In this document: piece after piece, positions 55,100 through 64,000 of the stretch
How positions within the stretch are numbered: position 1 is the stretch's first letter
How the letters are laid out: every line of letters begins with the position of its first letter
Assembly: GCF_041583195.1 (NCBI RefSeq)
Contig: NZ_JBFHGL010000002.1
Coordinates: forward strand, 186,001-250,000
Source of the DNA: Sulfurimonas sp.
GTDB taxonomy: Bacteria; Campylobacterota; Campylobacteria; Campylobacterales; Sulfurimonadaceae
Direction of reading: 5' to 3'
Length of the DNA stretch: 64,000 nucleotides
Notes under the pieces: model-generated
Database searches by the model: none
Told to the model about the DNA's origin: nothing
The model's input: the letters and a program-made list of their open reading frames with translations, nothing else
Program-made: the position numbers and the translations under genes

Positions 55100-57091
55100 T
55101 TATGTATTTATAAGGTTTTGGGCTTTACCGAAATAAAAACCCTGATACTCATCTACACCATATTCTTTTAATAGTTCAAATATCTCTTCATTTTCTACAT
55201 ATTCAGCTACTGTTTTTATACCAAGTTCTTGTGCAAAATGCACAATACTTTTTACTAAGATTTTCGATTCTTCATCATCTAAAATATTTTGAACCAACGA
55301 ACCGTCTATTTTTAAATAATCCGGCTTTAGTCGTAATATATGTGAATAGTTTGCATATCCGCTTCCAAAATCATCTACGGCTATTTTAACACCAAGTTTT
55401 CTAAACCTTTTTACTATTTTTAAAAGTCTGTTGAAATCTTCTATTTTGTCTTCTTCGGTGATCTCTATAACGATCCTTTTTGGATCACTAAAGCCCTCAA
55501 CAATCTCTATAAACGTATCTATAACCTTAGGTTGAAAAAAATCACTAGGTAAAAAATTTATAGATATGATCTCTTCTCTATTTGAAAAAAACGACAACGC
55601 CTGATTTAAAACCTCTTTAGCTACATCGGAATACAATCCGCCATTGATTGCAATGGATAAAAAATCACCAGGGTATAAAATTTTTTCTTTACCATTTTCA
55701 AAATCTATTAAACGAACAAGCGCTTCATACTTGACCACATTTTTATCACGATCCCTGATCTCTTGAAAAAACGGAACGATATTGTTGTTTTTAAGTGCAT
55801 GTTTAAGTGTTTTTTTCATCTTAATAATTCTGGAAGAGTTTTGTTTTGTATCTATATATTCCGTATAAGCCATAAAAGGCAAAGACTTTTCTTTAGCTTT
55901 TTTAAGTGCCATTTGTGATTTTTCAACTAAGTTATCATCTGCACTTCCATTTGAAACACCAAAGTACGGTTCGACTTGCAGTATATCTGAAAATTTTTCT
56001 ATTTTAATTCTTAGGGAGTGTATGTTTTCATGTAACTCTTCTAAAATTTCTACATAATCATCTTCTGAAAAAGAATCATCATATTTTAAAAATGCAAATT
56101 CATCAGAAGATATTCTATATAGCTTTAATGAGTATTTTTTGGCAAACTCTGTTAACTCTTTGGATATTGACACAAGGACATCATTTCCTATACTGATCCC
56201 GTAAAGTTCATTAATAAGACTAAACTCTTTTATATTCATCAATATAAGTACGTTTACTTTCTCCTTGGATAATTCATAATCAAGTTTTTGTTTGTTTCCT
56301 ACTCCAGTTAAAGCATCTGTAAACGTATGTTTTTTAAAGTGATAAAAAACACTGTCAAAGCTTTTTTTTGTAAAAAACAGTATTAATACTGATATAAATA
56401 AACCAACTAGTAAAAGTGTGTGTATAAGATTGTTTTGAGATTTTATTAACTCAGAAATATCAAAATGCAAACTTAGATAAGTTACTGGTATAGAGTTATC
56501 TGACCTAAATTGTATATTTGTTATCAGGGTTTCGTCTGTGAGTTTGCTTTGAATATAAGAATCATCTTTATTTAAAATATTGATGGACTTAATTTTATAT
56601 ATATTTTTTAGCTCTTTTACAAAAAGTTCTATTTTTATAGATTGCTCAATAAAGCCTATGTACCTGTCTTTATCAAACACGCTTTTTAAAACAAAAAAAT
56701 AGATACCGTTTTTTGTATTTTTAAAACCTACAGAACTCTCTTTTTTAGTTTTTGTATAGTATGAAACTTCTATGTTTTGTTCTGATGTTTTATCAAGAAA
56801 ATAACTATTTGAAACTATCTCATCTATTTTTTTTCTGTTTTTACTCTTTAGAGCATCAATAAATTCTTCTTTTAAAACAATATATTCTATATTTTTATCC
56901 AGTATCGTTCTATATCTGTCTATGTATATATTGAAAAGTTTCTGCGTAGAAGTGGATATTGTGTCAACTCTTTGCTTAATTTGTTTGTCAAAAACAAAAT
57001 TTAAAAAGATATATCCAACTATAAAAAGTATTAAGACTAGCAATATCGATGATATAAAAACTTTTTGTTTTGTGTTCTTTAATGTACCCAT
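55100..57091 (-). CDS. Membrane GGDEF(degenerate)-EAL phosphodiesterase
   Basis: 663 residues: two membrane helices (about 12-34 and 223-241) around a periplasmic sensor, a GGDEF-type domain whose signature is degenerate (ISSDEF), and an intact EAL domain (YEALVRL, DDFGSGYANY, YLKIDGSLV, EITEEDK, YQGFYFGKA). It should hydrolyse c-di-GMP, with the GGDEF part probably regulatory. It lies between MATE and ligA on the same strand. Confidence 0.9.
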   Translation of the reverse strand: MGTLKNTKQKVFISSILLVLILFIVGYIFLNFVFDKQIKQRVDTISTSTQKLFNIYIDRYRTILDKNIEYIVLKEEFIDALKSKNRKKIDEIVSNSYFLDKTSEQNIEVSYYTKTKKESSVGFKNTKNGIYFFVLKSVFDKDRYIGFIEQSIKIELFVKELKNIYKIKSINILNKDDSYIQSKLTDETLITNIQFRSDNSIPVTYLSLHFDISELIKSQNNLIHTLLLVGLFISVLILFFTKKSFDSVFYHFKKHTFTDALTGVGNKQKLDYELSKEKVNVLILMNIKEFSLINELYGISIGNDVLVSISKELTEFAKKYSLKLYRISSDEFAFLKYDDSFSEDDYVEILEELHENIHSLRIKIEKFSDILQVEPYFGVSNGSADDNLVEKSQMALKKAKEKSLPFMAYTEYIDTKQNSSRIIKMKKTLKHALKNNNIVPFFQEIRDRDKNVVKYEALVRLIDFENGKEKILYPGDFLSIAINGGLYSDVAKEVLNQALSFFSNREEIISINFLPSDFFQPKVIDTFIEIVEGFSDPKRIVIEITEEDKIEDFNRLLKIVKRFRKLGVKIAVDDFGSGYANYSHILRLKPDYLKIDGSLVQNILDDEESKILVKSIVHFAQELGIKTVAEYVENEEIFELLKEYGVDEYQGFYFGKAQNLINT

Positions 57092-57145
57092 GTAAATACT
57101 CTTATTAAAACATTGTGATACATTATATCACATTTTATATTATGA

Positions 57146-58471
57146 TTAAACTTTAGTATTCAGCCAATCTCTTTTTTGATAAATATACCAGTAAATCATA
57201 CCTTTTAAAAGTGTTTCAATATTCATAATTATAAATACAGCTAAAATCCCAAATCCCATTTTATAAGCTATATATGATGGAATTACCCTAAAAAACCATA
57301 ATGAAAACACATTTATTTTAAGTGTAGTTTTTGTAGCTCCTGCACCGCGAAGTGCAGATGAATATACAAACATAATCGCTAAAGGTATCTGTGCAAGTCC
57401 GACTAAAATCAAATATTGAGATGCAACTAAAATTGTAGATATATCATTCGTAAAAAGTCCTACAATATGTTCTGGAACAAGGATCATAAACAAACCTACA
57501 CTTGCCATAAAAGTATATGCAACTCGACCACTTATAATTCCCATTCTATAAGCTTTTTCTTGATTTTTTGCACCTAAGTTTTGTCCAACCAAAGCCATAG
57601 CAGCTATAGCAAATCCAAAACCTGGCATGAAAGCTATACCTTCAATTTTAAGACCAACTTGATAACCCGCAAGTTCTACACTTCCATACCAGGCTATAAT
57701 AGCTACAAAAAATAAAAAACTTAAACTTGATATTCCACGATCCAGTGCAGCACCCCAGCCTACTTTCCAAGCTCTTTTTAAATCAGATAAACGAATGATT
57801 GGAATAAGATTTAACTTTGAAGAAGGTCTTTTTAAGATTATCAAATAAACAACTACATTAAAAATATACGATATTACAGTTGCTATAGCTGCACCTTCAA
57901 TACCTAATTCCGGAGCTCCGAAATGTCCGAAGATCAGTACATAATTTAGAAAAGCATTTATAATCGCAGATACAAGCTTAATGTAGAGGGAGCTTTTTGT
58001 ATCACCTGCCGCACTTAGAGCATTAAAAAGAAGAGCGTCTAAAAAGATAACCACCATACCAAGTGAGATAATTTCAAAATAAGCACCGCCAAGCCTTACA
58101 ACCTCATCATCTGCACCTAAAGCAATGTAAAAATATTCACTAAAAGAGTATCCCAAAATAGAGACGATAATTGATAATAAAATAGAAAATATCCCTAGCG
58201 AATATAAGAGTGAAGATGCTCTTTTTTTTCTGTTATTTCCTATAAACCTTGAAAATAAAGCATTACCCCCGACTACATAAAGTGTCATAACCACATTTAT
58301 AATCATCATAAACTGCATAGACACACCCACTGCAGCAAGTGCATAAAAACTTATCATACCAACCATCAACATATCTATAAGTGACTGAAGTATATCTACT
58401 AAACTTTTTAGTGCAGCAGGAATTGCTAGAGAAAAAACTCTTTGAGTATCTTTTGAAAAATTTATAAACAT
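57146..58471 (-). CDS. MATE-family efflux transporter
   Basis: 441 residues with 12 membrane helices in two six-helix halves. Family-like features: GGNALFSRFIGNN, GLKIEGIAFMPGFGFAIAAMALVGQNLGA. MATE pumps export cationic drugs or metabolites against Na+ or H+. It follows the PAS-GGDEF gene by six bases, so the two are likely co-transcribed. Confidence 0.9.
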   Translation of the reverse strand: MFINFSKDTQRVFSLAIPAALKSLVDILQSLIDMLMVGMISFYALAAVGVSMQFMMIINVVMTLYVVGGNALFSRFIGNNRKKRASSLLYSLGIFSILLSIIVSILGYSFSEYFYIALGADDEVVRLGGAYFEIISLGMVVIFLDALLFNALSAAGDTKSSLYIKLVSAIINAFLNYVLIFGHFGAPELGIEGAAIATVISYIFNVVVYLIILKRPSSKLNLIPIIRLSDLKRAWKVGWGAALDRGISSLSFLFFVAIIAWYGSVELAGYQVGLKIEGIAFMPGFGFAIAAMALVGQNLGAKNQEKAYRMGIISGRVAYTFMASVGLFMILVPEHIVGLFTNDISTILVASQYLILVGLAQIPLAIMFVYSSALRGAGATKTTLKINVFSLWFFRVIPSYIAYKMGFGILAVFIIMNIETLLKGMIYWYIYQKRDWLNTKV

Positions 58472-58477
58472 ATAGCT

Positions 58478-59260
58478 CTATATTCTTTTTATAAATGTTG
58501 TGATTTTTTCATCTTTATCATCATGTATATCTAATTTTAATTTACAGCCATAATCTTTTATATGTTCAGCTGATAATGCATTTTCAAATTTATATAGTAC
58601 TTTATGGGCATTTTGTACCTCATCAACCATATATACAAGTAAAAACCTATTATCACCCCATCTTACCAACATATCATCTTGTCTGATCATTACTACAAGA
58701 TCATCAACAAAATTTTTATGGTCGACATCTTCTTTTGTTACTACTATTGATAAAATTGCTACAACTTTTTCATTAAACCTTGCAGCTTCATGGTAAGTTT
58801 TTGCAATTTGCTTGAAATACTCTTTAGCATAAGCTCCGCTATGCTGATCTATATTTGCGTTATTTTGGATCATAATTCTTTTGATCAAATCTTGTGTAAT
58901 ATCCTTAAACACGACTACGCTATATCCATTTACACTTTTATCAATGCTAACGCTAAAGGCATGGGGTTCATATGTTTGACTAAGCATACTTACAACTCTG
59001 TCATTCTTGTCTAACTTAAAAATAACATCAATCCAATGATCACCTGATGTTACTTTATCTTTATTAAAATAGCTTGGATGCGGTACAAAGTTATTTACAA
59101 AATCTCCAAAGTTCTCATTATAATGTTCAGTTGAGGATACATTAAAAAAATTGTTAAACGAGTCGTTTGTAAAAATAACTTTATCGTTTTCAAAAATAAC
59201 AATAAAATCTTTTTGCAAGTTTGAAACACTTGCTATTAACGACAATGAGGTGTTATCCAT
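58478..59260 (-). CDS. PAS protein with degenerate GGDEF domain
   Basis: 260 residues, soluble. N-terminal PAS domain (about 10-125; FIVIFENDKVIFTNDSFNNFF) then a GGDEF-type domain (about 135-250) in which the signature reads WGDNRF instead of GGDEF, so it should not make c-di-GMP. It may bind a nucleotide or serve as a partner. It overlaps the 90-residue gene before it by eight bases and is six bases from MATE. Confidence 0.78.
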   Translation of the reverse strand: MDNTSLSLIASVSNLQKDFIVIFENDKVIFTNDSFNNFFNVSSTEHYNENFGDFVNNFVPHPSYFNKDKVTSGDHWIDVIFKLDKNDRVVSMLSQTYEPHAFSVSIDKSVNGYSVVVFKDITQDLIKRIMIQNNANIDQHSGAYAKEYFKQIAKTYHEAARFNEKVVAILSIVVTKEDVDHKNFVDDLVVMIRQDDMLVRWGDNRFLLVYMVDEVQNAHKVLYKFENALSAEHIKDYGCKLKLDIHDDKDEKITTFIKRI

Positions 59261-59525
59261 TTATTGCCTCCGAAACTTTTTGCATCTCCTCGATTAGTTC
59301 ATCTTTGGTGTTAAAAACAAGAGTAGTCTTTATCTTTTCCTCTTGTCCTTGAGGGGTAAAATCAAATACTAAAACATAGTTTAAAACTTTTACTTTATCT
59401 TCGTTTAGCTCAGTCCATTCTAAACTCATTTCAGCTACATCACCATTTAACTCCACTACAGATGCAGGATAAAGTCTGGTAAGCTTTGATAAATCAAGTT
59501 CTCCATCTTTAGTATTATAAATCAT
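59253..59525 (-). CDS. Small soluble protein of unknown function
   Basis: 90 residues, acidic, mostly beta-prone with a C-terminal helix (ELIEEMQKVSEAI). No family recognised. It overlaps the PAS-GGDEF start by eight bases (coupled) and follows the MFS gene by 19 bases on the same strand, so all may be one operon. Confidence 0.65.
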   Translation of the reverse strand: MIYNTKDGELDLSKLTRLYPASVVELNGDVAEMSLEWTELNEDKVKVLNYVLVFDFTPQGQEEKIKTTLVFNTKDELIEEMQKVSEAING

Positions 59526-59544
59526 CTAAATCTATCCCTTATTT

Positions 59545-60750
59545 CTAGTTAATCTCTTTTATATTGTGAGTTTTTACAACCCATTTAAAGTATAAACCGC
59601 CTAAAATGAAACCAACTCCCATAATAACAGCTACACCTTCTAAAGTGATTCCGCTTTCTATTAAAAAACCTGTCATATATGACGTAAATGCTGCCGTAGT
59701 TAAAAACAACATATCATTATAAGCAACAATTCTACCATAATACTTCTCATCTATATTTTTTTGAAGCAATGTATATGTGTATGACCATAGTGTTGTCGAG
59801 AAAAACCCTACAAATAAGCTTGCAAGCAATGACAAGTAAAAGTTTTCCATCATATACGCCCAAAACCATATAGCAATGCCTTGAGCTATAAAAATGTAAG
59901 TCAAATATCTGTTGTTTGTAAATTTTCCTAAAAGTATTGGTCCAAACACAAGTCCTACCGCACGCGTAGCATGTAAAAGACCTAAAGCTAAAGACGCAGC
60001 AATAATATTAGCGTAGTAATGATCAACCATAAGTGCAACAAGTGCGTCAAATGCAGTAAGTCCTATAAACGAGTGAACAAACATCAAGTGCATAGCATGC
60101 GGGTATTTTTTAAGATACTTAAACGTTCCGCTCATCATATCTAAAAGTCTCTCTTTTACCCTTATAACTTCTATATCAACCTTAAGTGTATAAAGCAATA
60201 AAAAAGCTACAACAAACATAAAAGCATCCAGTATAAAAGCTGCTTTTATTCCCATCCAGTAAACGAAAAACCCACTTACTGCCATGCCTAACGTATAAGA
60301 TAATGACCAAATGATCGAATGAAGCTCATTTGCACGCTGCAGTTTTGAACCATCTAGTATTTTTGGCAACAATGACATCTCTGTAGTGAAATAAAAACTC
60401 GCAGCTGCCATTTTTATAAAAATTAACACATACAAAAAAGTTAAGTCATTAATATTATCTATAAAAATTAATAAAAATGTAGAAATTATCTCAAAACCTA
60501 TCAAAATCAACATAAGTTTTTTTGGTTTAACACTATCAATTATTGAACCTGAAATTGGAGCCTGAACTACACCTGCTAAAAAATGCAGCATTGCGACAAA
60601 TGCAATAATTTTAGGATCAGCTTCAAGTTCTATCAGTAAAGTATATATGGCTACATTGCTAAACCATGCGCCAAAATAGGCTATAAGCTGGATAATTGAT
60701 AAACGTCTAAAAACTTTATGGCTTTTAAGTAGATGTAAATATTGTTTCAT
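59545..60750 (-). CDS. MFS transporter
   Basis: 401 residues from the ATG at 60750 (MKQYLHLLKSHKVFRRLS). A longer frame to 60876 adds 42 residues with no matching family feature and overlaps the flaG ribosome site, so it is disfavoured. About 12 helices; the MFS_3/enterobactin-exporter-like beginning (IQLIAYFGAWFSNVAIYTLL) suggests an exporter. Substrate unknown. Confidence 0.85.
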   Translation of the reverse strand: MKQYLHLLKSHKVFRRLSIIQLIAYFGAWFSNVAIYTLLIELEADPKIIAFVAMLHFLAGVVQAPISGSIIDSVKPKKLMLILIGFEIISTFLLIFIDNINDLTFLYVLIFIKMAAASFYFTTEMSLLPKILDGSKLQRANELHSIIWSLSYTLGMAVSGFFVYWMGIKAAFILDAFMFVVAFLLLYTLKVDIEVIRVKERLLDMMSGTFKYLKKYPHAMHLMFVHSFIGLTAFDALVALMVDHYYANIIAASLALGLLHATRAVGLVFGPILLGKFTNNRYLTYIFIAQGIAIWFWAYMMENFYLSLLASLFVGFFSTTLWSYTYTLLQKNIDEKYYGRIVAYNDMLFLTTAAFTSYMTGFLIESGITLEGVAVIMGVGFILGGLYFKWVVKTHNIKEIN

Positions 60751-60865
60751 AAATGCAAGATTATCATATTTTTTTACATTATTATTAAAGATAATTATTT
60801 TAGTGTCGATTTTGTAGTTGATAGCAATATTTTTAATATATTGGACTAAAAAAAAGGAGTACGTC

Positions 60866-61228
60866 ATGGATGGCATAGCAAACGTTGCAAGGCAGCAACA
60901 ATCTCAAGTTCAAACAAGCGATTCTCAAAATGCAAGAGCACAAGAGGCTAGAGTTCAACAAGTGGATTTAGTAAAAGCTTCTCAAGAGAGAGCTACTAAA
61001 GTAGATTCTAAAGAGCAAGTTGAAGACTTAGTAAAAAAATTAAATGATGCTTTAGCACCTATGAAAACGGATCTAAGTTTCGGTGTAGATAAGAATGATA
61101 TTTTTTACGTAGCTGTAAATGAGACTAAAACTAACAAAATGATTAGAAGATTTCCAGCTGAACAAGCTTTAGAATTTTTACCTAAGATGAAAGAAGTAAC
61201 AGGTATGTTATTTGATACAAAAGGGTAA
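60866..61228 (+). CDS. flaG: FlaG-family flagellar protein
   Basis: 120 residues from the ATG, preceded by a strong AAAAGGAG; the frame continues upstream to 60818 but without reason. The C-terminal FlaG domain is plain (LVKKLNDALAPMKTDLSFGVD, then TNKMIRRFPAEQALEFLPKMKEVTGMLFDTKG). FlaG influences filament length. Its stop codon lies in the loop of a terminator hairpin, so it is monocistronic. Confidence 0.92.
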   Translation: MDGIANVARQQQSQVQTSDSQNARAQEARVQQVDLVKASQERATKVDSKEQVEDLVKKLNDALAPMKTDLSFGVDKNDIFYVAVNETKTNKMIRRFPAEQALEFLPKMKEVTGMLFDTKG

Positions 61229-61252
61229 AAGTCGACCCTTTTGTATTCTTTT
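61215..61252 (+). terminator. Rho-independent terminator of flaG
   Basis: ATACAAAAGGGT and ACCCTTTTGTAT pair as a 12-bp perfect stem (61215-61246) with an 8-base loop holding the flaG stop codon; TCTTTT follows. Confidence 0.8.
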
Positions 61253-61321
61253 ACTCTCTCTCATAATCTTAACAATTTATCTTCATTGAGGTTGCTAACG
61301 TTTTTTTAATATCTTTTATTG

Positions 61322-61327
61322 TATAAT
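61322..61327 (+). promoter_or_regulatory. Likely -10 element (TATAAT) for argG
   Basis: TATAAT 36 bases before the argG ATG, after the flaG terminator. Confidence 0.5.
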
Positions 61328-61362
61328 CGCCTTCATTATTTTAATATTAAAGGTTTTTTTGT

Positions 61363-62595
61363 ATGAAAAAAGAGGTTAAAAAAGTAGTTCTAGCATATTC
61401 TGGGGGACTTGATACTAGTATAATTTTAAAATGGTTACAAGAAGAGTATAAAGCTGAAGTTATTACATTTACTGCAGATCTAGGTCAAGGTGAAGAGGTT
61501 GAACCAGCTCGTCAAAAAGCACTAGACAATGGTATAAAACCAGAAAACATTTTTATCCTTGACATTCAAGAAGAGTTCGTAAAAGATTACGTATTCCCAA
61601 TGTTTAGAGCAAACGCCATCTATGAAGGTGAATATCTTTTAGGGACATCTATCGCAAGACCGTTAATCGCAAAAAAACAGATTGAAATCGCAAAAAAAAT
61701 GGGTGCTGATGCAGTAAGCCATGGTGCTACTGGTAAAGGAAACGATCAGGTTAGATTTGAACTTGGATACCTTGGACTAAACCCTGATATAACTGTAATC
61801 GCTCCTTGGCGTGAATGGGATCTAAACTCTAGAGAAAAACTTTTAGCATACGCTAGAGAGCACGGAATTGAGATCTCTCAAAAACACGTAGACGAAAATG
61901 GGAACCCTAAAGTTAGCCCTTACTCTATGGACGCAAACTTACTTCACATCTCATATGAGGGTCTACACTTAGAAAACCCTATGAATGAGCCTGAAGAGGA
62001 TATGTGGTTATGGACTAACTCACCTGAAAAAGCTCCGGATCAAGCTGAGTACATCACAATAGGTTATAAAAACGGTGACCCTATCTCTATCAACGGTGAA
62101 GAGATGTCACCTGCTACACTTTTAAGAACTCTAAATGAATATGGAAACAAACATGGTATCGGTAGAATAGATATTGTTGAAAACCGCTACGTTGGTATGA
62201 AAGCTCGTGGATGTTATGAAACTCCAGGTGGAACTATTATGTTAAAGGCTCATAGAGCTATTGAATCAATTTGTCTTGATCGTGAAGAAGCTCACTTAAA
62301 AGATGAGATGATGCCTCGTTATGCAAAACTAATCTACAACGGTTTTTGGTTTTCTCCTGAGCGTGAGATGCTTCAAGCTGCAATCGACACTACACAAAAA
62401 TATGTTCAAGGTAACGTAAGACTAAAACTTTACAAAGGGAATGTTGAAGTAGTTGGACGTGAATCTGACATGTCACTATATTCTGAAGAGCACTCAACTT
62501 TTGAAGAGGATGAAGTATACAACCAAAAAGATGCTGAAGGATTTATCCGCCTAAATGCACTTAGAAGAATAATAGCCGGTAAAAAAAGAGGTTAA
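61363..62595 (+). CDS. argG: Argininosuccinate synthase
   Basis: 410 residues with the PP-loop AYSGGLDTS at residues about 11-19 and family segments [14 protein letters not shown] and [18 protein letters not shown]. It joins citrulline and aspartate in arginine synthesis. Head of an operon with the FTR-rhodanese gene (one base gap), rplI and hslV. Confidence 0.97.
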   Translation: MKKEVKKVVLAYSGGLDTSIILKWLQEEYKAEVITFTADLGQGEEVEPARQKALDNGIKPENIFILDIQEEFVKDYVFPMFRANAIYEGEYLLGTSIARPLIAKKQIEIAKKMGADAVSHGATGKGNDQVRFELGYLGLNPDITVIAPWREWDLNSREKLLAYAREHGIEISQKHVDENGNPKVSPYSMDANLLHISYEGLHLENPMNEPEEDMWLWTNSPEKAPDQAEYITIGYKNGDPISINGEEMSPATLLRTLNEYGNKHGIGRIDIVENRYVGMKARGCYETPGGTIMLKAHRAIESICLDREEAHLKDEMMPRYAKLIYNGFWFSPEREMLQAAIDTTQKYVQGNVRLKLYKGNVEVVGRESDMSLYSEEHSTFEEDEVYNQKDAEGFIRLNALRRIIAGKKRG

Positions 62596-62596
62596 T

Positions 62597-63334
62597 ATGA
62601 GTATGATTAGAATTGATATGGACTCTCCTGAATTTAAGGAGAGAATGGAAAAAACTATAAAATTTACTGATAAAGTTTGTGAATCTCGCGGATGGGTATA
62701 TAACCCGCAAGAGGAAGTAAACGAGGGTGTACAGATGGGTCTTGCAAGAAACAAGATTATGTACAACAAACTTTTTTGTCCATGTTTCATGGTAGAAGAA
62801 GTTGATGGAAAACCTCAAAGCGTTGACAATAGAATATGTCCATGTAAACCTGCAATTGAAAAAGAGATTCCTGAAGAGGGAAAATGTCACTGTGGAATTT
62901 TTTGTACGCCTGAATATGCTGCTGAAAAAAGAATTGAACTTGGTATGGAAGAAGTTGTACATACTCATTCACGTGGTCTTACAAAAGAGGAATGTGAAGT
63001 TCTAGTAAAACAACCGGAACTTGATGGTGATGAGTTAACTGCACTTATTGAGGCTAGAGAACTTGGAATGGTTGAATTTACACTTATAGATGTTCGTGAA
63101 CACATGGAATGGCAAATGGGTCATATTAAGGGTGCAGACAAGCTTATTCCTACAAGTAGTTTTTATCAAGCGATTGAAGAAGCTAGTTTAGATAAAGATG
63201 CTCATAACATCGTTTATTGTCATGTTGGAAGTAGAAGTACACACGTAGCGATGATTATGAAAGATATGGGCTATACACAAGTTGGAAACTTAACTCACGG
63301 TATTGTTTCATACGGTGGAGAGATAGAGAGATAA
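62597..63334 (+). CDS. Ferredoxin-thioredoxin-reductase-like/rhodanese fusion
   Basis: 245 residues. N-terminal part (about 1-120) carries the FTR catalytic-subunit pattern: CPCF, then CPC, then CHCGIFC, the Cys set that holds a [4Fe-4S] cluster and redox disulfide. The C-terminal part (about 130-245) is a rhodanese domain with active-site Cys in YCHVGSRSTHVA and the expected DVREHMEWQMGHI start. The fusion joins a dithiol/Fe-S redox module to a sulfur-transfer module. It lies between argG and rplI, one base from argG and sharing one base with rplI. The FTR call rests on Cys spacing. Confidence 0.85.
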   Translation: MSMIRIDMDSPEFKERMEKTIKFTDKVCESRGWVYNPQEEVNEGVQMGLARNKIMYNKLFCPCFMVEEVDGKPQSVDNRICPCKPAIEKEIPEEGKCHCGIFCTPEYAAEKRIELGMEEVVHTHSRGLTKEECEVLVKQPELDGDELTALIEARELGMVEFTLIDVREHMEWQMGHIKGADKLIPTSSFYQAIEEASLDKDAHNIVYCHVGSRSTHVAMIMKDMGYTQVGNLTHGIVSYGGEIER

Positions 63335-63783
63335 TGAAAGTACTTTTAATAAAAGATGTAAAAAGCTTAGGAAAAGCAGGCGAAGTTAAAGAGGTAAAAC
63401 CTGGTTATGGTCAAAACTTTTTAATAAAAAAAGGTTTTGCAAAAGCTGCAACAGATGAGATAATTGCACAACATAAAGAGGAAGAAGCACAAAAAGCACA
63501 AGATCTAAAAGATGAAATTGCTTCACTTCAAGATATGGCTAAAAAACTTGATAAACTTGAAATTGTCATAACTAAAAAAATTGGACAAAATGGACATCTG
63601 TTTGGTGCAGTTACAAAAGATGAAATAGCATCAGCACTGCAAGAGCAACACAATATAGAGATCGATAAAAAACACATAACTGACAAAATAGCTATAAAAA
63701 GTGTTGGTGAGCATGATGTTGATCTTAAACTAGGTCATGCTATTCATGCTACTCTTCACGTAGATGTACAAGGAGAAGAGTAG
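63334..63783 (+). CDS. rplI: 50S ribosomal protein L9
   Basis: 149 residues with the L9 beginning MKVLLIKDVKSLGKAGEVKE, VKPGYGQNFLIKKGFA and the C-terminal domain (GHLFGAVTKDEIASAL). Binds 23S rRNA near the L1 stalk. The start shares one base with the FTR-rhodanese stop; hslV follows four bases later. Confidence 0.97.
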   Translation: MKVLLIKDVKSLGKAGEVKEVKPGYGQNFLIKKGFAKAATDEIIAQHKEEEAQKAQDLKDEIASLQDMAKKLDKLEIVITKKIGQNGHLFGAVTKDEIASALQEQHNIEIDKKHITDKIAIKSVGEHDVDLKLGHAIHATLHVDVQGEE

Positions 63784-63786
63784 TAA

Positions 63787-64000
63787 ATGTTTGACGCTAC
63801 TACGATACTTGCTTATAAGGGTAAAAACAAAGCTGTTATAGGCGGTGACGGTCAAGTAACATTTGGCAATTCCATACTAAAAGGCAACGCTACTAAAATC
63901 AGAAAACTTCATCATGGAAAGATACTTGCAGGTTTTGCAGGTAGCACGGCTGATGCATTCAACCTTTTTGATATGTTTGAAGAGTTTTTAGAAGATAAAA
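63787..64000 (+). CDS. hslV: ATP-dependent protease subunit HslV (3' partial)
   Basis: The first 71 codons are visible. The catalytic Thr is in [12 protein letters not shown] (a short MFDA pro-segment before TT), followed by [23 protein letters not shown], the typical HslV strand. With HslU it forms the bacterial proteasome-like protease. The 3' part and probably hslU lie beyond the window. Confidence 0.95.
   Translation, partial: MFDATTILAYKGKNKAVIGGDGQVTFGNSILKGNATKIRKLHHGKILAGFAGSTADAFNLFDMFEEFLEDK

Noticed and set aside
60751-60876. 42-residue N-terminal extension of the MFS protein
   Set aside because: Runs through the flaG leader and ribosome site; the first membrane helix follows naturally from the ATG at 60750.
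62561-62968. 135-residue minus-strand frame
   Set aside because: Antisense to the FTR-rhodanese gene; Phe/Tyr-rich product typical of a shadow frame.

Overview
The window reads as a chromosomal segment of a free-living Campylobacterota (Epsilonproteobacteria) of the Sulfurimonas/Sulfuricurvum type. It is AT-rich and densely packed on both strands. It carries family versions typical of that group: long TrmB, TlyA with a short RibF, the AAA_32 Lon-like protease, bacteriohemerythrin, many GGDEF/EAL proteins, and a stand-alone atpB. I see no rRNA, IS element, prophage, CRISPR array or intergenic gap over 300 bases. The genus is inferred from gene content only.

Layout. 1-7.6 kb: the 3' part of a dCache-PAS-PAS-GGDEF cyclase, a YbiT-type ABC-F ATPase, an orphan membrane protein, an exported DsrE-like protein, and a run of small genes (Cys-rich protein, TatD-like remnant, GYF/J-domain protein, pyrimidine-dimer glycosylase, FAH-like DUF5718 protein, SUI1). 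7.6-12.3 kb: a minus-strand operon of TonB-dependent receptor, YfiR-like periplasmic protein and HAMP-GGDEF-EAL protein. 12.3-17.2 kb: patatin and LpxH-like genes, a Crp/Fnr regulator divergent from a hemerythrin with an FNR-type palindrome between them, sppA and xseA. 17.3-24.9 kb: radA, carbonic anhydrase, fliL, Lon-like protease, acpS, thiS, transglutaminase-like protein, atpB. 25-29.4 kb: RND transporter, ftsL-like gene, rsmH.

29.4-36.9 kb: a membrane SPOR-like/REC/degenerate-Hpt protein, proBA, proC, EamA transporter, thrC. 36.9-44.3 kb: a six-gene overlapping operon rluD - FN3 lipoprotein - trmB - ftsE - ftsX - envC-like, divergent from rodA, plus a 57-residue membrane protein. 44.4-47.3 kb: an 18-codon leader ORF with a perfect hairpin before a methyltransferase, then a two-gene HU operon in which one HU domain is fused through a membrane segment to LysM, and a lytic-transglycosylase-like gene. 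47.4-60.8 kb: DUF748 protein, a CAU tRNA, the overlapping ligA - OMP - tlyA - ribF - truD operon, two more c-di-GMP-type proteins, MATE and MFS transporters. 60.8-64 kb: flaG, argG, an FTR-rhodanese fusion, rplI and the start of hslV.

How the genes work together. Three themes recur: second-messenger signalling (five GGDEF-type proteins, several with degenerate motifs), cell-envelope and division functions (FtsEX-EnvC, RodA, FtsL-like, transglycosylase, LysM), and redox/sulfur chemistry (FTR-rhodanese, DsrE-like, ThiS, hemerythrin). The least conventional items are the membrane-tethered HU-LysM protein with its HU partner, the SPOR-TM-REC-pseudoHpt protein, the leader-peptide/hairpin arrangement, and the TonB receptor-YfiR-GGDEF/EAL operon.
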